A stretch of 64,000 bases of DNA from Planobispora longispora (GTDB taxonomy: Bacteria; Actinomycetota; Actinomycetes; Streptosporangiales; Streptosporangiaceae). Within the stretch, counting starts at the first letter, position 1; each line of letters begins with the position of its first letter. The notes under the pieces are model-generated. The model made no database searches and had not been told where the DNA came from. It worked only from the letters and a program-made list of their open reading frames with translations. Below are positions 19,091 through 27,165 of the stretch, piece after piece. The stretch spans positions 22,951-86,950 of the forward strand of contig NZ_BOOH01000035.1 in assembly GCF_016863135.1 (NCBI RefSeq), given 5' to 3'. The position numbers were made by a program, and so were the translations under genes.

Positions 19091-20485
19091 TCAGCCCTTC
19101 TTCTCCAGCAGGGAGTTGACCTTCGCCTCGGCGTCGGAGAGCAGCTTGTCGATGTCGGCGTCCTGCCTGGTCAGCACCGCGGACATCGGGGTGTCGAGGA
19201 TCGCGTAGATCTCCTGGGCGTACGGCCCCGGCTCGGCCTTCGGCGGGATGCCCTTGGAGCCCTCGACCCAGAGGGCGAACTGCCCGGGGTCGACGTTGGC
19301 GTTCTCCGCGCGCAGCTTCAGGACCTCCTGGCCGGAGGGCGTGTCGGCGCCGTAGAGGTCGGGGTACGGCTGGCCGACGGTGAGGTTGGCGCCCTTGGCC
19401 CGCACGTAGTCGAGCTGGCCCTTGCCGGGGGTGAGGAACTTGTACTCGATCCACTTCAGGCCGGCCTTGATCTGCTCGGGCGTGGCCTTGGGGTTGATCA
19501 TGTAGCCGGCGCCGCCGTTGAACAGCGCCTTGGCCTCGGGCATCGCGGTGACCTGGTAGTTCTCGAACTTCGCCTGGAAGTCGTTGCGCAGCCCGATCAG
19601 CACGTCGGGGGCGCCGAGCATCATGCCCATCTTGCCGCCGGCCATGGCCTTCATCAGCGCGGGCCAGTCGATGTAGAGCTTGGACCCGGTGCTGTTGTCG
19701 GTCCAGCGCATCTGCTTGAGGTTCTCCAGCACGGCCTTGCCCTCGGGGGTGTTGAAGGCGGCCTTCTTGCCGTCGGGGGTGAGCACGTCGCCGCCGCGGC
19801 CGTAGAGGGAGGCGGTGAAGTGCCAGCCGCCGACGTTGTTGCCGCTGTACTCGCCGAAGCCGACGTAGCCGGGGCCGAGGGCGGCGATCTTCTTGGCCGC
19901 GGCCTGCACCTCCGCCCAGGTCTTGGGCGGGTTGGCGGGGTCGAGCCCGGCCTTGGTGAAGACCTCGCGGTTGTAGACCAGGCCCATGCCGTACCCGTCG
20001 GTGGGCAGGCCGTAGAGCTTGCCGTCCTTCTTGAAGATGTCGATGGAGGCGTTGTAGTCCTTGAACGTCTTCAGGTCGCCGACGTAGGGGGTGATGTCGG
20101 CGGCCTGGCCGCTCTCCATAAGGCGGCCGACGTTGGGGAAGTTCACGTAGAAGACGGTCTCCAGCTGGCCGCCGGCCAGCTTGGCCTCGAACGTGCGCGG
20201 CTCGTAGCACGGGAAGGCGTCGGTGGCCTTCTCGATCTTGATGTTCGGGTTGAGCTTCTGGAACTCCGCGAGGTCTTCCTCGAAGGTCGCGCGCTCCGCC
20301 TTGTTCGTCTTCGGCGGCATGCAGTTGACGGTGATCGACACCGGTCCGGCGGCGCCGGAGCTTCCAGCCGTGGGCTGGGCGTTGTTCTGCGCGGGCTCCT
20401 CACCCGAGCCGCACGCCGACGCCGTCAGGCCGAGAGCGGTCGCGAGCAGCAGGCCCGCGGTTCTGCGATAGCCGGATCTCGTCAT
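19091..20485 (-). CDS. Extracellular alpha-glucoside-binding lipoprotein (family 1 SBP)
   Basis: A 464-aa solute-binding protein. The signal peptide ends in a lipobox, GLTASAC, giving lipidated Cys25. Mature signatures include the FEEDLAEFQKLNPNIKIEK segment and PTDGYGMGLVYNREVFTKAGL, typical of oligosaccharide-binding proteins. As the first gene of the operon with two permeases and a GH13 alpha-glucosidase, it probably captures maltose-, isomaltose- or nigerose-type sugars. ATG at 20485 follows AAGGG at 8 nt. Confidence 0.93.
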   Translation of the reverse strand: MTRSGYRRTAGLLLATALGLTASACGSGEEPAQNNAQPTAGSSGAAGPVSITVNCMPPKTNKAERATFEEDLAEFQKLNPNIKIEKATDAFPCYEPRTFEAKLAGGQLETVFYVNFPNVGRLMESGQAADITPYVGDLKTFKDYNASIDIFKKDGKLYGLPTDGYGMGLVYNREVFTKAGLDPANPPKTWAEVQAAAKKIAALGPGYVGFGEYSGNNVGGWHFTASLYGRGGDVLTPDGKKAAFNTPEGKAVLENLKQMRWTDNSTGSKLYIDWPALMKAMAGGKMGMMLGAPDVLIGLRNDFQAKFENYQVTAMPEAKALFNGGAGYMINPKATPEQIKAGLKWIEYKFLTPGKGQLDYVRAKGANLTVGQPYPDLYGADTPSGQEVLKLRAENANVDPGQFALWVEGSKGIPPKAEPGPYAQEIYAILDTPMSAVLTRQDADIDKLLSDAEAKVNSLLEKKG

Positions 20486-20577
20486 GAAGCTGACCCTTCT
20501 GATGCGGATGGACGCCGGCGGAGTGAGACGGTGATCCGCTCCGGCGTGCCCTCACGATAGGCTCCACGACACATTCC

Positions 20578-20615
20578 TGCAATATTACGACAGAGAATTG
20601 CAATATAACGACTGA
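20578..20615 (-). promoter_or_regulatory. Direct repeats in the promoter region of the uptake operon
   Basis: Two copies of TGCAATATtACGACaGA (20578-20594 and 20599-20615; 15 of 17 identical) are spaced 21 bp apart, two helical turns. They are about 95-130 bp upstream of the binding-protein start. Read on the operon strand they contain TAATAT and TATATT, which could be -10 elements, and GTCGTxATA resembles GTCGTATAG just before the lacI start. They may be promoter elements, regulator sites or both. Confidence 0.5.
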
Positions 20616-20732
20616 GTTACGCGATATCTGGGTCGTGAGCTGGTCCGGAGCGGACCCGGAACGTGAGAGGGCGCGACCCGGAGCACGGGAAGGGGCGGGA
20701 CGCCGGAAGAGGTGACGAGGAAGGCGGAGAAG

Positions 20733-20757
20733 GGGCGGCACGATCGCCGTGCCGCCC
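20733..20757 (-). terminator. Hairpin terminator after the NB-ARC ATPase gene
   Basis: Perfect arms GGGCGGCACG and CGTGCCGCCC with a 5-nt loop lie 63 nt beyond the stop of the NB-ARC gene, separating it from the uptake-operon promoter. The remaining part of the 334-bp gap (20486-20819) holds the operon promoter and the 27-bp duplication. Confidence 0.6.
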
Positions 20758-20776
20758 TCTCGTTCCGAGCGCCGCC

Positions 20777-20844
20777 GGTCAGCCGTCGGCGTCGCCGAGC
20801 GCCGCCGGTCAGCCGACGGTCAGCCGTCGGCGTCGCCGAGCGCC
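20777..20844. repeat. 27-bp direct duplication at the 3' end of the NB-ARC gene
   Basis: Two exact 27-bp copies (20777-20803 and 20818-20844) separated by 14 bp. The right copy contains the last codons and TGA stop of the NB-ARC gene; the left copy repeats both downstream of the stop. Confidence 0.9.
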
Positions 20845-22997
20845 CAGGCGACACCCGCCTCCAGGTCGATTTCGTATCCGTCCCGGTAAGCGATCTTGTA
20901 GGCCCGCTCCCCCAGCGCCCGGCGGTTCCGCCGCTCGCACGCCTCGCGGGCGGCGACCCACTCGGGGATGCCGGCCTGCGGCCGGCCCAGGGTTTCCCAG
21001 AGCCGCTGGGCCAGGCCGAGCAGCCGGGCCGCCGATTCGGCCCGGCCGACCTCGGCGCACGCCAGCACGTCCAGGGCCGTCGCGACGCCGACACGGTCGC
21101 GCAGCCGGTGCTTGGTCCTCAGCGACGCCCGGGCGTAGGCGCCGGCGGCGGCGGGCCGGTCCCGCATCAGCTCGACCCGGGCGAGCAGGATCTCGCTGTA
21201 GGCGCGCGCCCAGTGCTCACCGTGCCGCTCACAGGCCGCGCGCACCCGCCGCAGCACGGTGACGGCCTCGTCGGCGCGGCCGACGCCGGTCAGCATGATG
21301 GCTTGGGCCTGCCAGGCCGAGATCGGAGGGAAGCTCAGCTCGTCCTCCCTCCAGGCGATCTCGGTGACGCGATGGCCGTAGGCGGCCATGGCCCGGTCCG
21401 GGTCGCCCAGCGCCGCCGCGGACATGGCCGCCATCAGGCCGTACTCCCGCAGGCGGACGTCGCCGAGCTTCTCGGCCGCGGCGATGGCTTCGGCGCCACG
21501 GACCTGAGCGCCCTCGCCGTCGCCCAGCATCACCAGAACCATGCCGCAGGCCCACAGGGCCTGGGCGCGCTGCGGGCTGGGCGCGGTGTCGGCGGCCAGC
21601 ACCCGCTCCAGGTAGTACTGTCCCTCCTTGGGGAACCCGCAGCAGACCCAGAGAAACCACAGGTTCCCGGCCAGCTCCAGCGCGTGGCGCCCCTCCGGTT
21701 CGGCCAGGGCGAACTCCAGGGCGGCGCGCAGATTGTCCAGCTCGGCGCTGGCCCGGTCGTACCAGGCGTATTGATCGGCGCCCATCCAGGCGGCGGAGCC
21801 CCGGCTCGCCAGGGCGCGGTAGTGGTCGCGGTGCCGGCGGCGCAGTTCCTCCTGCTCGCCCAGGTGGTGCAGGTAGAACGCGCCGAACTCACGGACGGTG
21901 TCCAGCATCCGGTAGCGCTCCCCGTCGCCGACGGGCGCCCAGGTCAGGATGGACTTGTCGGCCAAGGAGGCCAGCAGGGCCGGGATCCGCCCGGCGGGCA
22001 GCCGCTCGTCGGCGCACACCGCCTGGGCCGCCTCGGGGGTGAGGCCACCGGCGAAGACCGAGGCCCGGGCCCACAGCAGCCGCTCGGCCGGGCTGCACCA
22101 CTGGTGGCTCCAGCCGATCGCGGTGCGCAGCCCCCGGTGCCAGGGCGGATCGGCGGCGTAGACGGCCGCCTCGGTCTCCAGCGCGGCGAAGCGGTCCTCC
22201 AGGCGGGCGGCCAGCTGCTCCAGGGACCACTCGCCCAGCCGCGCGGCGGCCAACTCGATGGCCAGCGGCAGCCCTTCCAGCTTCCGGCAGATGCGCACCA
22301 CGGTCCGCCGGTTGTGCTCGGTGAGGGCGAACCCGGGCACGCTCTCGGCGGCCCGGACGGCCAGCAGCGCCACCGCGTCGCCGTCCGCGGAATCGCCGTC
22401 CTGGGGTACGGCACCCGCCACCGCGCCCCCCGCCCCCCCGCCTCCGGGCACGATCCAGGCGCCCGCGAACGGGGACCCGGCCTGATCCGTCCCGTCGCCG
22501 GCGACGGGCAACGGCTCCAGCGCCAGGACCTCCTCCGACGGGGTCTCCAGCACCCGGCGGCTGGTGGCCAGGATGCGCAGATCCGGCGCGGCGGCCAGCA
22601 GATATTCGGCGACCGGCGCGCACGCCTCGGTCAGATGCTCGCAGGTGTCCAGCACCAGCAGCAGCTCCCGGCCGGCCAGATAGCCGGCCACCACCTCCAG
22701 CATCGGCTCGGTGGTCTGGTTGACCAGCCACAGCGCCTCGCCGATGGCGTACGGCAGCGAGGTGCCCAGCTCCAGCGGCGACAGCGTCACCAGCCACGCG
22801 CCGTCGGCGAAGCCCGGCGCCAGCTCGGCGGCGGCGCGCAGCGCCAGGCGGGTCTTGCCCACCCCGCCCGGCCCGGTCACCGTCACCAGCCGGGAGCGCT
22901 CGCACAGCCGTCGCAGGTCGGCCAGCTCCGCCTGCCGGCCGATCAGCGAGGTGGTCTCGGCGGGCAGGTTGCCCGCGTTCCTCCGGCTCGCAATCAT
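20820..22997 (-). CDS. NB-ARC/AfsR-like ATPase with TPR tail, no DNA-binding domain
   Basis: A 725-aa STAND-type ATPase. After NLPAETTSLIGRQAEL it has Walker A GPGGVGKTRLAL (about 41-52) and Walker B LLLVLDTCEHL (about 124-134), then a winged-helix/ARC region and TPR-like helices to the end. Relatives normally carry a SARP or LuxR HTH; here the C-terminus ends in RALGERAYKIAYRDGYEID... without one and nothing precedes the P-loop. ATG 22997 with AGGTGA upstream is chosen; a longer in-frame start at 23225 adds a region with no recognisable domain. It lies between lacI and the uptake operon on the same strand. Its role could be signal integration through protein contacts. Confidence 0.82.
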   Translation of the reverse strand: MIASRRNAGNLPAETTSLIGRQAELADLRRLCERSRLVTVTGPGGVGKTRLALRAAAELAPGFADGAWLVTLSPLELGTSLPYAIGEALWLVNQTTEPMLEVVAGYLAGRELLLVLDTCEHLTEACAPVAEYLLAAAPDLRILATSRRVLETPSEEVLALEPLPVAGDGTDQAGSPFAGAWIVPGGGGAGGAVAGAVPQDGDSADGDAVALLAVRAAESVPGFALTEHNRRTVVRICRKLEGLPLAIELAAARLGEWSLEQLAARLEDRFAALETEAAVYAADPPWHRGLRTAIGWSHQWCSPAERLLWARASVFAGGLTPEAAQAVCADERLPAGRIPALLASLADKSILTWAPVGDGERYRMLDTVREFGAFYLHHLGEQEELRRRHRDHYRALASRGSAAWMGADQYAWYDRASAELDNLRAALEFALAEPEGRHALELAGNLWFLWVCCGFPKEGQYYLERVLAADTAPSPQRAQALWACGMVLVMLGDGEGAQVRGAEAIAAAEKLGDVRLREYGLMAAMSAAALGDPDRAMAAYGHRVTEIAWREDELSFPPISAWQAQAIMLTGVGRADEAVTVLRRVRAACERHGEHWARAYSEILLARVELMRDRPAAAGAYARASLRTKHRLRDRVGVATALDVLACAEVGRAESAARLLGLAQRLWETLGRPQAGIPEWVAAREACERRNRRALGERAYKIAYRDGYEIDLEAGVAWALGDADG

Positions 22998-23234
22998 GAG
23001 CGTCACCTGCCCGGTTGTGATCCGCCGTCGCTGTGGAGACGGCGACCCGCCCGAGCCACGGCAGAACGTGCCAGTCACATCCATCACGGCGGCCCCGCAC
23101 CCGGGCAGGGGAGGGTCCGCCGTACCGGCGCACTCGTTGCCACATCCAGATTGCCTCCTGCCGTGGATGATCGCCAGCGCGACGGCGTTCCCGCCCGGGA
23201 TCGGCGTCCGGCGGCGGGCGCGCATGCCGGGCCA

Positions 23235-23265
23235 TCAGGGCTCGGAGGTCAGGGCTCGGAGGTCA
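23235..23265. repeat. 14-bp tandem repeat at the stop codon of lacI-type gene
   Basis: Two full copies of TCAGGGCTCGGAGG (23235, 23249) and the start of a third at 23263, where the gene's own stop lies. On the coding strand this gives TGA three times at 14-nt spacing, one in each frame. Confidence 0.85.
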
Positions 23266-24252
23266 GGGCGAGGGCCTCGCCGTGGAGGCGCGCACGACCA
23301 GCTCCGGCTCGAAGAGCAGCTCGTCGGCCGGGACCACCGCCTTGTCGATCAGGGCCATCAGCAGGTCCACCGCCGCCCGCCCCATGGCGTCGATCGGCTG
23401 GCGCACCGTGGTCAGCGGCGGCTCGGTGCAGTTCATCAGGGCCGAGTCGTCGTAGCCGATGACCGACACGTCGCCGGGGACCGAGAGCCCCGACCGGCGG
23501 GCCGCCCGGACCGCGCCGAGCGCGAGCAGGTCGCTGGCGCACACGACGCCGGTGATCCCGCTCCGCAGCAGCCTGGTCGTGGCCGCGTGCCCCCCTTCGA
23601 GGGAGAACATCGTGTGCTCGACGAGCCCCGGATCGCCGCCCGAGGCGATGAACGTCTCCAGCTTGCGGCGGGAGGGCATGTGGTCCTTCGGGCCGAGCAC
23701 CATGCCGATGCGCTCGTGGCCCAGCGCCTTCAGGTGCCCGATCGCCATCTCCGCGGCCACCACGTCGTCGCAGGAGACCTGGGGGAAGCCCAGGTGCTCG
23801 ACCGCCGCGTTGACCAGCACCGCGGGGAGCTTGCGCTCCCGGAGCAGCTCGTAGTGCTCGTGGGAGGCGTCGGCCTGGGCGTACAGGCCGCCGGCGAAGA
23901 CGACGCCCGACACCTGCTGCTGCAGGAGCAGGTCCACGTAGTCGGCCTCGGAGACCCCGCCCACGGTGCGGGTGCACAGCACCGAGGTGAAACCCTGCTG
24001 GGCCAGCGCGCCCCCGACGACCTCCGCGAAGGCCGGGAAGATCGGGTTCTGCAGCTCGGGGAGGACCAGGCCGACCAGCCGCGCCCGGTCGCCGCGCAGC
24101 TGGGTGGGACGCTCGTAGCCGAGCACGTCGAGAGCTGTCAGCACGGCCTCGCGGGTCGCCTCGGACACGCCGGGCTTCCCGTTGAGCACGCGGCTGACCG
24201 TCGCCTCGCTCACCCCGACCTTCTTGGCCACCTCTGCAAGTCGTCGTGTCAT
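23263..24252 (-). CDS. LacI-family transcriptional repressor of the alpha-glucoside operon
   Basis: A 329-aa repressor. The N-terminal HTH and hinge read RLAEVAKKVGVSEATVSRVLNGKPGVSEATRE (1-35 region), followed by the ligand-binding periplasmic-protein fold to about 320 with IGYDDSALMNCTEPPLTTVRQP near the end. Its position upstream of the uptake and glucosidase genes and next to a glucanase remnant makes those the likely targets, with an alpha-glucoside as inducer. The ATG at 24252 has no Shine-Dalgarno but sits 7 nt after a -10 element, suggesting leaderless translation. Confidence 0.93.
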   Translation of the reverse strand: MTRRLAEVAKKVGVSEATVSRVLNGKPGVSEATREAVLTALDVLGYERPTQLRGDRARLVGLVLPELQNPIFPAFAEVVGGALAQQGFTSVLCTRTVGGVSEADYVDLLLQQQVSGVVFAGGLYAQADASHEHYELLRERKLPAVLVNAAVEHLGFPQVSCDDVVAAEMAIGHLKALGHERIGMVLGPKDHMPSRRKLETFIASGGDPGLVEHTMFSLEGGHAATTRLLRSGITGVVCASDLLALGAVRAARRSGLSVPGDVSVIGYDDSALMNCTEPPLTTVRQPIDAMGRAAVDLLMALIDKAVVPADELLFEPELVVRASTARPSP

Positions 24253-24259
24253 GCCGCAA

Positions 24260-24265
24260 ACTATA
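24260..24265 (-). promoter_or_regulatory. -10 element for leaderless lacI transcript
   Basis: TATAGT on the minus strand is followed by 7 nt and then the lacI ATG, so transcription would begin at or next to the start codon. This spacing is the standard actinobacterial leaderless arrangement and explains the missing ribosome-binding site. Confidence 0.6.
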
Positions 24266-24274
24266 CGACAATCA

Positions 24275-24300
24275 GCGCAACTGCTTGCAATGGCTTGCGC
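24275..24300. promoter_or_regulatory. 26-bp palindromic operator candidate upstream of lacI
   Basis: A dyad with outer arms GCGCAA and TTGCGC and a central TTGCAA, 9 of 13 positions symmetric. The TTGC/GCAA half-sites are typical of actinobacterial LacI-family operators. It overlaps the -35 region of the lacI promoter, consistent with autorepression, and faces the broken glucanase gene on the other side. Confidence 0.6.
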
Positions 24301-24544
24301 TCACCGAACGTCACCTGGTTGCACAGCGTGAAACAGATTTTCCACGCTTCTCCAACTCCACAGCCAGAGACGACGCGCCCACCTCTCCGATCTCGTCGCA
24401 CGACGATACTTGCGAAATTCAGTTGGAATATTGCTGGTGACTGTCCGGTATCTTACGGTCTGGCCAACTTCGCTTACCGTGCGGTCGAGACCGTTTGAGT
24501 CCCGAGTCGTGCCCCGTCGTTCCACGAACGAGACAGAGGAACGG

Positions 24545-25224
24545 ATGAGACCCCCCCACACAGCCCTCTCACGGTTGGTCGCGGCCGTCACCGCGATCGC
24601 CTTCAACGCCGTCACCACCCGGTACCTGCGGCGGCGGGATCTCCGCCACGCTCAACGTCTACGTCGACGGCGCCTTCCACAAGGCGATCAACCTGACCTC
24701 GCGATACGCCTGGCTGTACGGCAACGAGACGAACCCCGGCGACTCCCCCGGTTCGGGCGGGCCGCGTCACATCTACGACGAGGCCAACATGACGCTCGAC
24801 ACGACCGTCCCGGCCGGGAGCAAGATCAGACTGCAGAAGGACGCCGCCAACACCACCGCCTACCCCATCGACGGGGATCTGGGCGTTCTCCGCCTCGAAG
24901 GTCTTCCAGGGCATCCGGGTCAGCAACGTGGACATCGTCGACCCGACGTACCACGGCATCATGTTCCAGACCAACTACGTGGGAGGACAGCCGCAGAACC
25001 CGGTCAAGGACACGGTGTTCACCAACGTCTCGATCACCGGCGCCCGCAGGAGCGGTGACGCCTACGACGCCAAGTCCGGCTTCGGCATCTGGGTCAACGA
25101 GATGCCCGAGGCCGGCCAGGGCCCGGCGGTGGACTCGGCCGTCTTCGACAACCTCCGGATGAGCGGCAACCACGAGAACATCCGGAACACGACGTCCACC
25201 TTCACCGTCACCGTCAACCCGTGA
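24545..25224 (+). pseudogene. Broken GH87-like (mycodextranase/alpha-1,3-glucanase type) gene
   Basis: Three pieces in three frames. Frame of 24545: a signal-peptide-like start (MRPPHTALSRLVAAVTAIAF). Next frame from about 24630: NVYVDGAFHKAINLTSRYAWLYGN and DTTVPAGSKIRLQKDAANTTAYPID. Last frame from about 24880 to 25224: WAFSASKVFQGIRVSNVDIVDP, TYHGIMFQTNYVGG, TNVSITGARRSGDAYDAKSGFG and a complete C-terminus. These match the beginning and end of secreted beta-helix glucanases of the mycodextranase kind, but most of the central catalytic helix is absent. The total is 680 bp, far below family length. It was probably the extracellular depolymerase feeding the adjacent alpha-glucoside importer. 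Confidence 0.65.
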
Positions 25225-25318
25225 TCGCCGCCGCTTCCTGATCCCGCCGCCCGCGGGACCGGCCGGCCCGGCCGGGGAGGAGACCCCTCCCCGGACTTCC
25301 GGCCCGGGGAGCCCCCGG

Positions 25319-25678
25319 TCAGCCGGTTCCGCCGGAGGCGGTCCCCGCCTCGAAGGACTGCACGATCCGCTTGGGAGCGCTCATCCGCCACGCCTCCGTG
25401 ACCAGCTCGCGCAGCTCGTCGGCGGCCAGCTCCGCCGTCCGCACCAGCACGTACGGGTAGTTCTCGTAGTGCGGGGTGACGACGAAGACCTCGGGACGCT
25501 CCCCGGCCAGGGCCTCGCGTTCCTCGCGGGAGACCTTGACCACCGTGAACTCGGGGTCCTCGTAGTGGCGTAGGAACATCCTGCCGCGGACCTTCAGGGA
25601 AGGCGTTCCCCAGGAGACCGACTCCTCGACCTCGGGCAGTTCCAGGGCGATGTCGCGCACACGATCGAAATCGGGCAT
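25319..25678 (-). CDS. MmcQ/YjbR family DNA-binding-fold protein
   Basis: A 119-aa single-domain protein: FDRVRDIALELPEVEESVSWG at the start, FLRHYEDPEFTVVKV in the middle and LVTEAWRMSAPKRI at the end, the layout of the MmcQ/YjbR fold. Function is not established for the family. A second paralogue lies at 52657-53013. Confidence 0.85.
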   Translation of the reverse strand: MPDFDRVRDIALELPEVEESVSWGTPSLKVRGRMFLRHYEDPEFTVVKVSREEREALAGERPEVFVVTPHYENYPYVLVRTAELAADELRELVTEAWRMSAPKRIVQSFEAGTASGGTG

Positions 25679-25880
25679 GCCTCATGATCCCATGGATTGC
25701 CACCCCGGCGGACACATCACAGATTTACCTCCCGTAGCGGGCGGTGTCATGGGAAACGATCCCGGCGGGTCCCGCCTCTTCCGACCTTTGCCGTCCCATG
25801 GGCTGTTCCTTCGCGCGAGCCCGTTACTCGTGTTACTTGCGGGGCAGGACGGCCCCAATGGCACGCGGATGGGTGGGTGG

Positions 25881-26708
25881 ATGAGGATCGTGGGCATCGC
25901 GGGCGTCCTGCGCCCGCAGGCGTACGTGCGCCGGTTGCTGGACGCCGCGGCGCTGGAACTGCCGGGATCTCCGGCCCTTTCGAGGGTCACGGGGCTGCCG
26001 GGCCGCTCGGAGCCCCCGGAGGCGGGTCCCCCTCGTTTCGAGGTCTGGGAGGGCCTGGACCGGATCCCCTCCGCCCGCACCGGCCCGATCCCCGCGGAGG
26101 CGGACGAGTTCTGCCGCGTGCTGTCCGCGGCCGACGGCATGGTGATCACCGTGCCCGGATACAACCTCCTCCCGGAGCAGCTGGGACACGCGCTGGACTG
26201 GGCGGCGTCGCCGCTGGCGGGCGGCGCCCTGGTCGGCAAGCCCGTCGCCGTGATCACCTCCTGCGTGAGCCCGCACGAGGCGATCTGGGCGCAGACGGAG
26301 CTGCACCGGCTGCTCGGGGCGGGCGGCGCCGTCGTGTACGGCGTCGACCTGACCGTGCTGCCGGGAACGCGGCAGTTCAACGTCATCGGCAGGCTCGCCG
26401 ATCCGGTGGCCCGCGACCGGATCCGCACGGCGCTGCGCGCGGTGTGCGCGACCGCCCGTGAGGACCTGGCCGCCAAGGCCGCCCTGCACACCGCCGGCCT
26501 CCCCTCTCCCGGGAACCCGGCGCCGGGACTGGTCGCGAATCCGGTGCCGAGCCCGCTGTCCGGGGAGGTGCCGGGGCTCCCCCATCCGCAACCGGCGCAT
26601 GCCGTACGGCGGGAGCCCGATGTTCTCCCGAAGAGAGGTCACCGCAGGCTCCGCTCCGACGAGCTGCTCGACCCCGTTGACGTCGCCGCGGGCGACCTCC
26701 TCGGGTAG
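25881..26708 (+). CDS. NADPH-dependent FMN reductase-like flavodoxin-fold protein
   Basis: Residues 1 to about 205 form a flavodoxin-like fold: MRIVGIAGVLRPQAYVRRLL as the phosphate-binding loop region, AADGMVITVPGYNLLPEQLGHALDW around residues 85-110 and GKPVAVITSCVSPHEAIWAQTELHRLL after it. This fits NADPH:FMN reductases. The usual GS.R loop is changed to GVLRPQ. The last 55-60 residues (from about 26545) read antisense through a GH13 C-terminal remnant and look non-native, so the original stop was probably lost. ATG at 25881 is chosen; another in-frame ATG lies 12 nt upstream. Confidence 0.7.
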   Translation: MRIVGIAGVLRPQAYVRRLLDAAALELPGSPALSRVTGLPGRSEPPEAGPPRFEVWEGLDRIPSARTGPIPAEADEFCRVLSAADGMVITVPGYNLLPEQLGHALDWAASPLAGGALVGKPVAVITSCVSPHEAIWAQTELHRLLGAGGAVVYGVDLTVLPGTRQFNVIGRLADPVARDRIRTALRAVCATAREDLAAKAALHTAGLPSPGNPAPGLVANPVPSPLSGEVPGLPHPQPAHAVRREPDVLPKRGHRRLRSDELLDPVDVAAGDLLG

Positions 26709-26793
26709 CCGGATCCGGCAGGGCGTCTCGGCGAGGTTGTGCGGGACGACCAGCCGGGACTCCCGCCAGGCGTAGAAGAGGGCCGGGACGCCC
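26574..26793 (-). pseudogene. Remnant of a GH13 enzyme C-terminal domain
   Basis: On the minus strand one frame reads VPALFYAWRESRLVVPHNL, AETPCRIRLPEE, QLVGAEPAV and ending in IGLPPYGMRRLRMGEP. This is the beta-sandwich that closes alpha-amylase/trehalose-synthase-like proteins (hydrophobic core strand, LxxHNL, final PYG.RWLR). No barrel or start precedes it and the frame runs on without a stop, so it is a fragment. Confidence 0.5.
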
Positions 26794-27165
26794 GGCTCGC
26801 CGGTGTCCGGCGGCGGCCCGGCCGCGGGGGCTCCGCGGCACGCGGCGGACCGCCGTCCCGCCAAGGGGCCGCATCGCGGCGGCAAGGATTCCGCCCCGGC
26901 CGGGAAGGTCCTTCCCACGCCGTGGCCAAATCCATCCTCCCGCGTTCTCATCCGGGCGTTTCGGTCCGTGCGCCGGCGGGGGGTTCCGGATGACATGACG
27001 GTGAGCCCCGGAGCCGGGAGGCCCGTCCGGAGCCCACCGCCGGAGCCGTCCGGAATCCGGCGACCGCGAGCTCCCGCCGGAGCCGTCCGGGACGCCCGCG
27101 GAACCCTCCGGGGCGGCGCGAGGCGCGGGCCGGCCCGCCGGGCATGGACACGATCCGGGAGAGTG
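26794..27165. other. Intergenic stretch with no recognisable gene
   Basis: Between the GH13 remnant and the MMPL fusion start I see no gene with family similarity, RNA or clear repeat. Open frames here are low-complexity Arg/Gly/Pro-rich and look like composition artefacts. A promoter for the exporter operon should lie in its right part. Confidence 0.5.

Noticed and set aside
22998..23262. Upstream extension of the NB-ARC protein to 23225
   Set aside because: The extra 76 residues have no domain and no SD; the conserved NLPAETTSLIGR block starts soon after 22997.
26803..27165. N-terminal extension of the MMPL fusion
   Set aside because: The upstream in-frame residues are Arg/Pro-rich without membrane or signal features; MSSLLYTLGR at 27166 is the family start.
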